64,000 bases of DNA from Sabulicella glaciei (GTDB taxonomy: Bacteria > Pseudomonadota > Alphaproteobacteria > Acetobacterales > Acetobacteraceae), in assembly GCF_026183895.1 (NCBI RefSeq), contig NZ_JAPFQI010000007.1, positions 62,001 through 126,000 of the forward strand, read 5' to 3'. Numbering within the stretch: the first letter of the stretch is position 1; each line of letters begins with the position of its first letter. The notes under the pieces were generated by a model. That model had not been told where the DNA came from, did no database searches, and was given only the letters and a program-made list of their open reading frames with translations. Below, piece by piece: positions 57,200 through 64,000 of the stretch. The position numbers and the translations under genes are program-made.

Positions 57200-58138
57200 C
57201 TACGCCCCCTCCGTGGCCTCCCGCGAGACGAGGCGGGCCGTTTCCGCGAACAGGCGGGACGCGGGCGTCAGGCTGCGGTCGCCGAGCGTCACCAGCGCGA
57301 TGGGCCGCCGGGTTTCGGGGAGTTCCACCGGCACGGCCGCGAGGGACGGGTAGTGCACGGGGAAGCGCAGCATCGCGGAGGGGCCGATGCCCAGGAAACG
57401 CCCCGTCCGCAGCATCGCCACCCACATCTGCACGGATCGGGTGGAGACGGTGGCGAGCGGCGGCTCCAGCCCCCGGTCCTGGAAGGCCTTCAGGATGAAG
57501 CGGCCGAGGAAGCTGTCGTAAGGCGGCAGCGCCCAGGGTTCCTTCAGCAGCTCGGCAAGCGTGGCGCCCTGCCGGTGGATCAGCGGGTTGCTCCGGTCGG
57601 CCACCACCGTCAGCGCGTCGTCGAACAGGATCTCGGCCTGCAGGTCCGGCTCCGCGCGCGCATCCGCGACCCGCGTGATGGCGAGGTCGAGGTCGCGGTC
57701 GCGAAGCCTCTGCAGCAATTCGGTCGTGTGGGCGACCTCGACGCGGAAGTGCAGCCGGGCGTGGCGGCGGGACAGGTGGTCGATGACGGCGGACACCACG
57801 GCGGTCATCGGTTCCGTCGCCCCGACGCGCACCTCGCCTTGCGTCGGGTCGGCCAGGAAGCGGAGTTCCTCCATTCCCTGCCGCAGCTCGTCGAGCATCG
57901 CGGTGCTGCGCGCGAGCAGGATGCGGCCGTAGCCGGTCGCCACGACGCCGCGCGAGGACCGGTCGAGCAACGGGACGCCGAGGGTGCGCTCCATCCCTGC
58001 GATGGCCTTCGAGATGGCCGATTGGGAAAGGGCAAGCCGTTCCGCGGCCTGAGCCATGCTGCCGAGTTCGGCCACCACGCGCAGCGTGTGGAGGTCGCGG
58101 ATCCGGAGGCGCCGCGCGACGCCCTCATCTGCCTGCAT
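57200..58138 (-). CDS. LysR family transcriptional regulator
   Basis: A 312-residue LysR regulator: N-terminal winged helix (LHTLRVVAELGSMAQAAERL, ALSQSAISKAIAGMERTLG) then a ligand-binding domain. It is divergent from the TctC receptor at 58262 across 123 bases that hold a perfect dyad, so it probably senses the compound that the receptor binds, or a related acid. It is convergent with the M81 peptidase gene and could control that too. Confidence 0.93.
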   Translation of the reverse strand: MQADEGVARRLRIRDLHTLRVVAELGSMAQAAERLALSQSAISKAIAGMERTLGVPLLDRSSRGVVATGYGRILLARSTAMLDELRQGMEELRFLADPTQGEVRVGATEPMTAVVSAVIDHLSRRHARLHFRVEVAHTTELLQRLRDRDLDLAITRVADARAEPDLQAEILFDDALTVVADRSNPLIHRQGATLAELLKEPWALPPYDSFLGRFILKAFQDRGLEPPLATVSTRSVQMWVAMLRTGRFLGIGPSAMLRFPVHYPSLAAVPVELPETRRPIALVTLGDRSLTPASRLFAETARLVSREATEGA

Positions 58139-58154
58139 CGGCGCCTATTCCCGA

Positions 58155-58174
58155 TGGTCATCCCGTTATGACCA
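58155..58174. promoter_or_regulatory. Dyad between the LysR and TctC genes
   Basis: TGGTCAT (58155-58161), 6-base spacer, ATGACCA (58168-58174): a perfect 7-base inverted repeat, 17 bases from the LysR ATG and 88 from the receptor ATG. It does not fit the exact T-N11-A core, but its site and symmetry fit a LysR operator. Confidence 0.55.
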
Positions 58175-58261
58175 GATACCACTTCCGTTCATGGCCGTGG
58201 GCGCCGTCTGCTTCCTGGGCCGCTTCCTGCGAAAGCGCGGCGCCCACCAGCGGAGGACGAT

Positions 58262-59272
58262 ATGCCCAACCATCGGAGCATGGCGGCGCCCGGCCGCCGC
58301 ACAGTCCTGGCCCTGCTGCCCGGGCTCGGCGCGGCGTCGTCCCGCGGCGCGGCGCAGGCGGAGGGCGCTTCCGCCTGGCCGCAGCGTCGCGTGCGGGTCA
58401 TCACGCCCGCCCCGCCTGGCTCGTCCCTGGACCTCGTCGCGCGGCTGATGGCCGAGAGGCTGGGCGCGCGCTGGGGCCAACCGGTGACCGTGGAGGGGCG
58501 GCCGGGTGCCGACGGCATCCCGGCCCTCGAGGCGATGATCGCGGCCGCACCGAGGGACGCGCTGTTCCTCGCCAATCACGGCGCCATCACGGTGACCCCC
58601 CTCCTCAACCCGCGCCTCGGCTTTGATCCCATGGCCGCGCTCTCGCCCGTCCTGGATCTCAGCACCGACCTGTTCGGCGTCGCCGTGCCGGCGGCGCTCC
58701 CCGTGCGGGACCTGGCAGGGCTCGTCGGCCACGCCCGCGAGAATCCCGGGCTGCTCAACTACACGGCCGCGCCCGGGCCGCCCTATCTCGCGATGCGGGC
58801 CTTCCTGCGCGACGCGGGCCTCGACATGGTGCATGTGGGATTCCGCGGCATCGGCGCGGTCACGGTGGCGGAGATGCTGGCCGGGCGGCTCCATGTCGCG
58901 CTGGCGCCCCTGGCGCCCCTCGTGGGAGCGGCGCGCGAGGAGCGGCTGCGCGTGATCGCCGTCACGGGGGCGGAGCGCGCCCCCGCCTTGCCCGGAGTGC
59001 CCACCAGCGCCGAGCAGGGCTTTCCCGGCTTCCGCCAGGAGGGAATCCACGGGCTGTTCGGCTGGAAGGACATGCCGGACGCCCTGCGGGAGCGCATCGC
59101 CGGCGAGGCCGCCGCCATCCTGGCCGACCACCTCCTGGCGGAGCGGTTGCGCGGGGTGGGGCTGCAGCTCCGGTCCGGCGGCACGCCCGCGGCCTTCGCC
59201 GCCCTCCTCGCGGAGCAGCGGGAGCGCTGGGCGGGGCTGGCGCGGGAGTTCGGCGCGGCGTCGGCCCCTTAG
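58262..59272 (+). CDS. Tripartite tricarboxylate transporter receptor (TctC/Bug), diverged copy
   Basis: A 336-residue Bug-type protein, more diverged than the others: VITPAPPGSSLDLVAR in place of the PGG-TD motif, VTVEGRPGADGIPAL, and MVHVGFRGIGAVTV. The N-terminus has a twin-arginine RRTVLALLPGLGAASS. GGAGG precedes the ATG. Probably controlled by the divergent LysR protein. Loss of the usual Asp in the first motif suggests a different ligand. Confidence 0.9.
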   Translation: MPNHRSMAAPGRRTVLALLPGLGAASSRGAAQAEGASAWPQRRVRVITPAPPGSSLDLVARLMAERLGARWGQPVTVEGRPGADGIPALEAMIAAAPRDALFLANHGAITVTPLLNPRLGFDPMAALSPVLDLSTDLFGVAVPAALPVRDLAGLVGHARENPGLLNYTAAPGPPYLAMRAFLRDAGLDMVHVGFRGIGAVTVAEMLAGRLHVALAPLAPLVGAAREERLRVIAVTGAERAPALPGVPTSAEQGFPGFRQEGIHGLFGWKDMPDALRERIAGEAAAILADHLLAERLRGVGLQLRSGGTPAAFAALLAEQRERWAGLAREFGAASAP

Positions 59273-59291
59273 GCCGCGCAGCGCGGCCCGT

Positions 59292-60014
59292 TCAGCCTCG
59301 CGCGCGGCTGACCAGGGATTGCAGGGTCGGAAGGTCCACCGCACCGGGGATCAGCGCCTCGCCGATCACGAGGGCGGGCGTGCCCTGGATTTGCAGGGCG
59401 CGGGCCAGGGCGATGTTGCGCTCGATGCGGCGGGCGATGGCGGGGTCGTCCATGTCGCGGCGCAGGCGCGTCCAGTCGAGGCGCAGCCGCTCCGCCTCGC
59501 GGCGAATGGCGGGTTCCGTCGGCTCCTCGCGCAGGCGCAGCAGCGCGTCCTGCAGCGGCGCGTAGCGGTCCTGCTTCTGCGCGGCGAGCAGGGCGCGGGA
59601 GGCCAGCACCGAGTTGGGGCCGAGGATGGGCAGGTCGATCATGACCACCTTCACGTCGCGCTCGCTGGCGAGGAGCTGCTCCATCACCGGATGCAGCTGC
59701 TTGCAGTAGCCGCAGCGCGCATCGAAGAACTCGGCGATGACCACGCGGCCCTGCGGGTTGCCCTTCACCGGCAGGCTGGGGTCGCGGAACAGCGCGTCGG
59801 CGTTCTCGGCGATGGCGCGGCGCTGGGCGGTTTCGCGGTCGCGGATTTCCGCCTGTTCCAGCCCGGACAGCGCGTCGCGCAGGATGGAAGGGTCGGTGCG
59901 CAGCGCCTCGCGCAGGATCTGCAGCACCTCCTCCCGCTGGGCGGGGGAAAGGGCCTGGGCCAGGGCGCCCGTGGGGGCAAGGGCGGCAAGGGCGAGAAGG
60001 GCGCGGCGGTTCAT
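59292..60014 (-). CDS. DsbA-like thiol oxidoreductase
   Basis: A 240-residue periplasmic protein with a signal peptide (RRALLALAALAPTGALA), a helical N-terminal part, and a DsbA/thioredoxin domain with Cys101-Gly-Tyr-Cys104 (FFDARCGYCKQLHP) and GTPALVIG. It resembles the DsbA family with Com1-like N-domain found in alphaproteobacteria (disulfide oxidase or reductase). The ATG at 60014 begins the signal. Divergent from the GGT-like gene (87 bases). Confidence 0.92.
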   Translation of the reverse strand: MNRRALLALAALAPTGALAQALSPAQREEVLQILREALRTDPSILRDALSGLEQAEIRDRETAQRRAIAENADALFRDPSLPVKGNPQGRVVIAEFFDARCGYCKQLHPVMEQLLASERDVKVVMIDLPILGPNSVLASRALLAAQKQDRYAPLQDALLRLREEPTEPAIRREAERLRLDWTRLRRDMDDPAIARRIERNIALARALQIQGTPALVIGEALIPGAVDLPTLQSLVSRARG

Positions 60015-60101
60015 GCGGCGCCTATGGCCCAGGCCGCGCCGTCCGGGCAAGGGAGGGACGCGGTTGCCGGGAGGGGCGCTTCGGGGCAAGAACCACGGGC
60101 C

Positions 60102-61448
60102 ATGATCTCCCGCCTCCCGCGACTCGCCATCCTCCTTTCCTCCGGCCTCGCCCTCGCGGGGTGCGAGACGGCGCGGTCGGTCACCTCCGGCTTGCTCGGC
60201 GGCCCCTCGGCCCAGGCGGGGCAGCCCGGCTTCGTGCGGGGCTTCCTGGGCGGCATCGCGGCCGAGGACCCGATGGCCGCCGCGGCGGGGCGCGAGGTGC
60301 TGGCCGCCGGCGGCTCGGCCGTGGACGCGGCGGTGGCGGCGGGGTTCGTGATGGCGGTCACCCTGCCCTCGCGCGTCGGGCTGGGCGGCGGCGGGGCCTG
60401 CGTGGTGTTCGACCCGCGCCGCAACGACGCCGAGGCGGTGATGTTCGAGGCCGGGGCGCGCTCCGGCGGCCTGTCCGACGCGGACCGCCCGGCGGCGGTG
60501 CCCATGCTGGCGCGCGGCCTCTTCGCGCTGCACACGCGCCAGCGCACCGGCCGCCCCTTCGAGGAGCTGATCGCCCCGGCGGAGCAGCTGGCGCGGTTCG
60601 GCGCGCCGATGACCCGCGCGCTCCACGCCGACCTGTCCGCCGTGCAGGGGCCGCTCTTCGCCGATCCGGATTCGCGGGCGGTGTTCAGCCGCAACGGCGT
60701 GCCGGTCGCGGTGGGGGACCGGTTCGCGAACCCGGCCCTGGGCGCGACGCTGACGGCGCTGCGCGTTTCCGGCGTGGGCGACCTGCACCAGGGCACGCTG
60801 GCGCGGCGGCTGGAGGAGGCGATGCCCCTGGCCGGCGGCGGCACCTATGCCCAGGGCGAGCTGCGGGCGGCGCTGCCGCGCGTGGTGCCGGCGGTGACGC
60901 TGGCGGCGCGCGGCGGCGACCGCGCCTCCTTCCTGCCCGAGTCGGGGCTGCCGGCCGCCCAGGCCTTCCAGGCGCTGATGGCGGGGCAGGAGCCCGGCCC
61001 CCTCGCCGGTCCGCTGCCGGCCAGCGCCGGGCTGATCGTCTATGACCGCAACGGCCTGGCGGTCAGCTGCGCCTTCAGCCTGAACAACCTGTTCGGCACC
61101 GGGCGCACCGTGCCGGGCATGGGGTTCCTGGCGGCGGCCGCGCCGGGGCGCGGGCGGATCACCGCCGCGCCGCTTTCCGCCGCGATCGGCTGGAATCCGA
61201 ACCTGCGCGCCTTCCGTGCCGCCGCCGCCGGGTCGGGCCAGGAATGGGCCCCGCTGGCCGTGGCGGCGCCGCTGGCGGCCGGGATGGGGCGCGACGCCGA
61301 CGCCGCGTCCGCCATCGCGCAGGTGCCGCCGGGCGGGCGGGCGCAGTTCGGCCAGTGCCCGCGCTACCTGCCGGGCTGGGAGCAGCTTTGCGCCACGGTG
61401 AGCGACCCGCGCGGCGCGGGGGTGGCGCTGGGCGCCACCGACCGGTGA
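60102..61448 (+). CDS. Gamma-glutamyltransferase-like lipoprotein with altered catalytic motif
   Basis: A 448-residue protein, short for GGT (about 560-590). The lipobox LALAGC (Cys21) implies a lipoprotein. Large-subunit-like sequence is clear (AAGREVLAAGGSAVDAAVAAG, GLGGGGACVVFD). At the autoprocessing site the canonical TTH-x-SV reads Ser308-Ala-Gly-Leu-Ile-Val before YDRNGLAVSCAFSLN, so the nucleophilic Thr is Ser at best and the His is Gly. The small subunit is truncated. Either a divergent Ser-nucleophile enzyme or a non-catalytic protein. It overlaps the aminotransferase start (GTGA). Confidence 0.82.
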   Translation: MISRLPRLAILLSSGLALAGCETARSVTSGLLGGPSAQAGQPGFVRGFLGGIAAEDPMAAAAGREVLAAGGSAVDAAVAAGFVMAVTLPSRVGLGGGGACVVFDPRRNDAEAVMFEAGARSGGLSDADRPAAVPMLARGLFALHTRQRTGRPFEELIAPAEQLARFGAPMTRALHADLSAVQGPLFADPDSRAVFSRNGVPVAVGDRFANPALGATLTALRVSGVGDLHQGTLARRLEEAMPLAGGGTYAQGELRAALPRVVPAVTLAARGGDRASFLPESGLPAAQAFQALMAGQEPGPLAGPLPASAGLIVYDRNGLAVSCAFSLNNLFGTGRTVPGMGFLAAAAPGRGRITAAPLSAAIGWNPNLRAFRAAAAGSGQEWAPLAVAAPLAAGMGRDADAASAIAQVPPGGRAQFGQCPRYLPGWEQLCATVSDPRGAGVALGATDR

Positions 61449-62614
61449 TCAAGACCGGACGGGGGGCGGAGGCGCCGCCCTTCCTGGTCATGGACGTGAT
61501 CGCGGCCGCCAATGCGCGCGAGGCCGCGCTGCCGCCGGACGCGCCGCGCATCCTCCGCATGGAGGTGGGGCAGCCGGGATTCGGCGCGCCGGAAGGCGCC
61601 GTCGCGGCGGCGGAGCGGGCGCTGCGCTCGGGCAGCACCCTGGGCTACACCGAGGCCTTCGGGATGCCTTCGCTGCGGGCGCGCATCGCGCGCCACTATC
61701 GCGAGCATTACGGGGTGGCGGTGCCGGAGCGGCGCATCGCGGTGACGGTGGGCGCCTCGGGGGCGTTTCCCCTCGCCTTCCTGGCGGCGTTCGACCGGGG
61801 GGACCGGGTGGCGATGGCGGCGCCCTTCTACCCGCCCTATGCCAACATCCTCGCGGCGCTGGGGATGGAGCCGGTGCTGCTGGAATGCGACGCGGGGTCG
61901 CGGTTCCAGCCGACCCTGGCGATGCTGGAGAAGCTGGACCCCCTGCCCGACGGGCTGATCGTCGCCAGCCCGTGCAACCCGGCTGGGACCATGCTGGCGC
62001 CCGACGAGCTGCGCGCCATCGCGCGCTGGTGCCACGACAAGGGCGTCCGGCTGGTGTCGGACGAGATCTATCACGGGCTGTCCTGGGGGACGGTCGCGGA
62101 AAGCACGGCGGCCGCGTTCAGCCCGAGCGCGGTGGTGGTGAACAGCTTCTCGAAATACTGGTGCATGACGGGGTGGCGCATCGGCTGGCTGGTGCTGCCC
62201 GACGACCTGGTGCGGCCGGTGGAGTGCCTGGCGCAGAACATGTTCATCTCGGCGCCGCACGTGGCGCAGGTGGCGGCCGAGGCGGCGATGGACTGCACGG
62301 AGGAGCTGGAGGCGCGCAAGGCTTCGTATGCGCGGTCACGCGCGGCGCTGCTGGCGGGGTTGCCGGAGGCGGGGTTCGGGCGGATCGCGGCGGCGGATGG
62401 CGCCTTCTACCTGTGGTGCGACCTGCATGGGATGAGCAATGACAGCCTGGATTTCGCCGCGCGGATGCTGGAGGGCGCCGGGATCGCGGCGACGCCAGGG
62501 GTGGATTTCGACCGCGCGAGGGGGCACCGGTTCCTGCGGTTCTCGTATTGCGGGGATGAGGGGGCGATGCGTGAGGCGCCGGGGCGGTTGCGCGAGTGGC
62601 TGCGGCGCGGGTGA
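61445..62614 (+). CDS. Pyridoxal phosphate-dependent aminotransferase
   Basis: A 389-residue fold-type I aminotransferase: the PLP Lys237 in NSFSKYWCMTGWRIGW, Asp206 in SDEIYH, Asn178 in PCNPAG, and Arg near the C-terminus in FLRFSYC. Likely an aspartate/aromatic-type (MalY/PatB- or AspC-like) enzyme. The GTG start is coupled to the GGT-like gene by a 4-base overlap. It ends directly against the convergent gene. Confidence 0.93.
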   Translation: MIKTGRGAEAPPFLVMDVIAAANAREAALPPDAPRILRMEVGQPGFGAPEGAVAAAERALRSGSTLGYTEAFGMPSLRARIARHYREHYGVAVPERRIAVTVGASGAFPLAFLAAFDRGDRVAMAAPFYPPYANILAALGMEPVLLECDAGSRFQPTLAMLEKLDPLPDGLIVASPCNPAGTMLAPDELRAIARWCHDKGVRLVSDEIYHGLSWGTVAESTAAAFSPSAVVVNSFSKYWCMTGWRIGWLVLPDDLVRPVECLAQNMFISAPHVAQVAAEAAMDCTEELEARKASYARSRAALLAGLPEAGFGRIAAADGAFYLWCDLHGMSNDSLDFAARMLEGAGIAATPGVDFDRARGHRFLRFSYCGDEGAMREAPGRLREWLRRG

Positions 62615-63490
62615 CTAGGGCGCGTTGATCGTCCGCACCTTGAAGACCACGTTGCCGATCCGGCCCGGTCCGATCCAGACTTCTCCGTTGCCGAACATCG
62701 CGCCCTGGTCCCGGACGAACAGGTCGTTGAAGGCCTGCCTGGACACGACCTCCCTGATGGCTGGATGGAGGATGGCGTCGCGTGCGGCCGCGAGCTCGGC
62801 GGCAATGCGGATGGTGCGCCTGCGTGCTCCCCCGAGGGTGAGAGGAAAGTCCACAACCCGGGCGATCAGCGCCATGTCGCCGGAGCGATAGGCGGCCCTG
62901 ACCGTTCGGAAGCCGGCATAGGCCGCGGCCGGGTTGAAGCCTTGCTGGCGGTAGCTTGCGGAAACCTCCGCCGGCAATGGCGGCAGGGTGAAATGGAAGC
63001 CGGAATTTGCCTCCTCCGGCTTGCCCATGGACCGCCTGAGGCCTCGTGTCAGGAGCTTCAGCGCCGCGTGGGTGTCGAAAAGTCGCTGCACCTCCGGCGA
63101 GGCCGCGCCGCCGCTTCCTTCGTGGAAGGACATCGCAAGGTCGAACTCGTCGATGCGGGGGTTCCTTCGCCTCCGGGCGGCCAGCAGCGCGTTGAACGCG
63201 TCCTCTCCCCGAAACTGCGCGATCCAGGTCCTTTCCTCGACCTCGGCCAGGACCTGCTCGTCCGTCGGGCGGAAGCCGGGCGCCGGAGCGAGGTCGGACG
63301 GGAGCGCCCCGACCAGCGCCGAGAACGGCCGGCTGTCCCTGTCCTCGGCATCGGGGCTTGGGTCGATGCGGAAGCTGCGACCCCAGACCTGGACATCGAC
63401 CGGCGCCGCGACAGCGGCCTGAACCGCGACAGAAAATGCCAGGGCGAGGGCCGCGCGGAGGATGACGGTGAACGCGGAACGTTTCCGCAT
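62615..63490 (-). CDS. Secreted protein of unknown function
   Basis: A 291-residue protein with a signal peptide (MRKRSAFTVILRAALALAFSVAVQAAVAA, written in part) and mature start near VDVQVWGRSF. I do not recognise it. The C-terminal part (LIARVVDFPLTLGG, FNDLFVRDQGAMFGNG, VWIGPG) resembles the fold of NTF2-like or DUF3828-type proteins. The ATG at 63490 is chosen because GGGGG lies 7 bases upstream; 63496 is in frame too. It ends base-to-base with the aminotransferase stop. G+C is a little lower than that of neighbours. Confidence 0.7.
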   Translation of the reverse strand: MRKRSAFTVILRAALALAFSVAVQAAVAAPVDVQVWGRSFRIDPSPDAEDRDSRPFSALVGALPSDLAPAPGFRPTDEQVLAEVEERTWIAQFRGEDAFNALLAARRRRNPRIDEFDLAMSFHEGSGGAASPEVQRLFDTHAALKLLTRGLRRSMGKPEEANSGFHFTLPPLPAEVSASYRQQGFNPAAAYAGFRTVRAAYRSGDMALIARVVDFPLTLGGARRRTIRIAAELAAARDAILHPAIREVVSRQAFNDLFVRDQGAMFGNGEVWIGPGRIGNVVFKVRTINAP

Positions 63491-63684
63491 GGCCATGCCC
63501 CCTGCGGGTTCGTGGCTTCTCATCCGCGTCATCCTTCGCAGGTTCGTCGAGCAAGGACCGGGCACCAGCCTGTCATGATTTCCCGCGCGCTGGCAGCATC
63601 AAAAGGGAGAGCGCCTGAAGGCGCCGATTTCTTGACTTCGCAGCCTTGTTCTTGCTTTGTTCGAACGTTGCTGCGGAGGCAGGG

Positions 63685-64000
63685 ATGGCAGGGCGATGCA
63701 AGACGGAGCGGGAAAGTTCAGCCGGACGTCTCGCGCGCCTCCATCGCGTCCTGGCGCGCCTCCGCCCACGGCACCGCCATGCGCCGCGCCTGTCCGCCCC
63801 GCAGGACTGGCGGCCGCTGACGGAGGCGGAGCTGCGCTTCGTGTGGCCGGTGCTGGAGATGGTGTGCGCGCATGAGGTGGGGCGGCCTTCGGCGCTGCCG
63901 CTGCTGGTGCGGTTCGAGGCGGTGCTGGAAGGGGCGATGCAGCGCCGGCCCTGGCGGGAGGTCGCGGCGGAGGCGGCGCCGGGGGTGAAGGGCGACACGC
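63685..64000 (+). CDS. Probable transposase N-terminus, IS5-like (partial at window edge)
   Basis: A frame open from the ATG at 63685 (GGAGG 5 bases upstream) to the window edge, 105 residues. The PQDWRPLTEAELRFVWPVL and GRPSALPLLVRFEAVLEG segments, then RRPWREVAAEAAPG, resemble the N-terminal helix domain of IS5-family transposases. The catalytic part is outside the window. A small hairpin (63611-63624) precedes it. No terminal repeat was found. The opposite-strand frame over the same bases looks like a shadow. Confidence 0.5.
   Translation, partial: MAGRCKTERESSAGRLARLHRVLARLRPRHRHAPRLSAPQDWRPLTEAELRFVWPVLEMVCAHEVGRPSALPLLVRFEAVLEGAMQRRPWREVAAEAAPGVKGDT

Noticed and set aside
63573-63998. 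Minus-strand frame opposite the transposase start
   Set aside because: Ser/Arg/Ala-rich shadow composition; the plus-strand frame has a good ribosome site and transposase-like motifs.

Overview
The window is about 70% G+C or higher, with dense, short-spaced genes and GTG/ATG starts that overlap the preceding stop. It looks like an alphaproteobacterium, most probably Acetobacteraceae (Roseomonas-like). The reasons are the aroA-cmk-rpsA order, an FYDLN-acid protein, an IalB-family protein, a CtrA-like regulator beside rpsA, a secA / parvulin / argJ neighbourhood, and six tripartite tricarboxylate (TctC/Bug) receptors. This is a chromosomal segment. No rRNA, tRNA or CRISPR array was recognised.

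Layout. 1-5504: the end of an unknown gene, a TRAP transporter operon on the minus strand, a CBS protein and an NdvA-like ABC exporter. 5619-9990: four tandem TctC receptors with no permease genes, then a small conserved-type protein. 10006-16441: an M81 peptidase, a hexapeptide acyltransferase, an M20 peptidase divergent from a racemase-like protein that lacks both catalytic cysteines, a small membrane protein, an alpha/beta hydrolase, an SDR-like protein without the catalytic Lys and Ser, and a PaiB-type protein. 16488-18569: a K+ channel-like protein with a zinc ribbon, and argG. 18650-19080: a low-GC islet (about 42% G+C) with an orphan 90-residue gene, reaching into the end of an MFS gene. 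20178-27244: housekeeping (rlmN, IalB, FYDLN protein, aroA-cmk, rpsA with a clear terminator, ctrA-like).

27199-39147: a mixed set of redox and metabolic genes (FAD oxidoreductase, DUF2272-like lipoprotein, flavin oxidoreductase, PRC-barrel protein, transglutaminase-like protein, fabI, pdxH, APH-kinase fusion, universal stress protein, pirin). It ends in a MerR regulator divergent from a glutaredoxin-MauE fusion, with a mer-like operator between them. 39400-45806: two DUF1194 proteins flanking a TPP enzyme, a CBS protein and a TctC receptor, then a putative glycosyltransferase and a methyltransferase. 45811-54595: secA on the minus strand, divergent from a plus-strand run (parvulin, FMN reductase, argJ, GNAT-NUDIX fusion, molybdopterin-binding protein, DUF2254 membrane protein). 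54592-64000: an aspartoacylase-like peptidase, a second M81 peptidase, a LysR regulator divergent from a sixth TctC receptor with a perfect dyad between them, a DsbA-like protein, a degenerate gamma-glutamyltransferase coupled to an aminotransferase, a secreted unknown, and the start of a probable transposase.

Two themes recur. One is uptake and breakdown of organic acids and amide or peptide compounds: TRAP, Bug receptors, M81, M20, aspartoacylase, GGT-like and racemase-like proteins. The other is homologues that keep a fold but have lost textbook catalytic residues. No large novel operon was seen. The best leads are the MerR / glutaredoxin-MauE unit, the low-GC islet, and the racemase-, SDR- and GGT-like proteins with missing catalytic residues.
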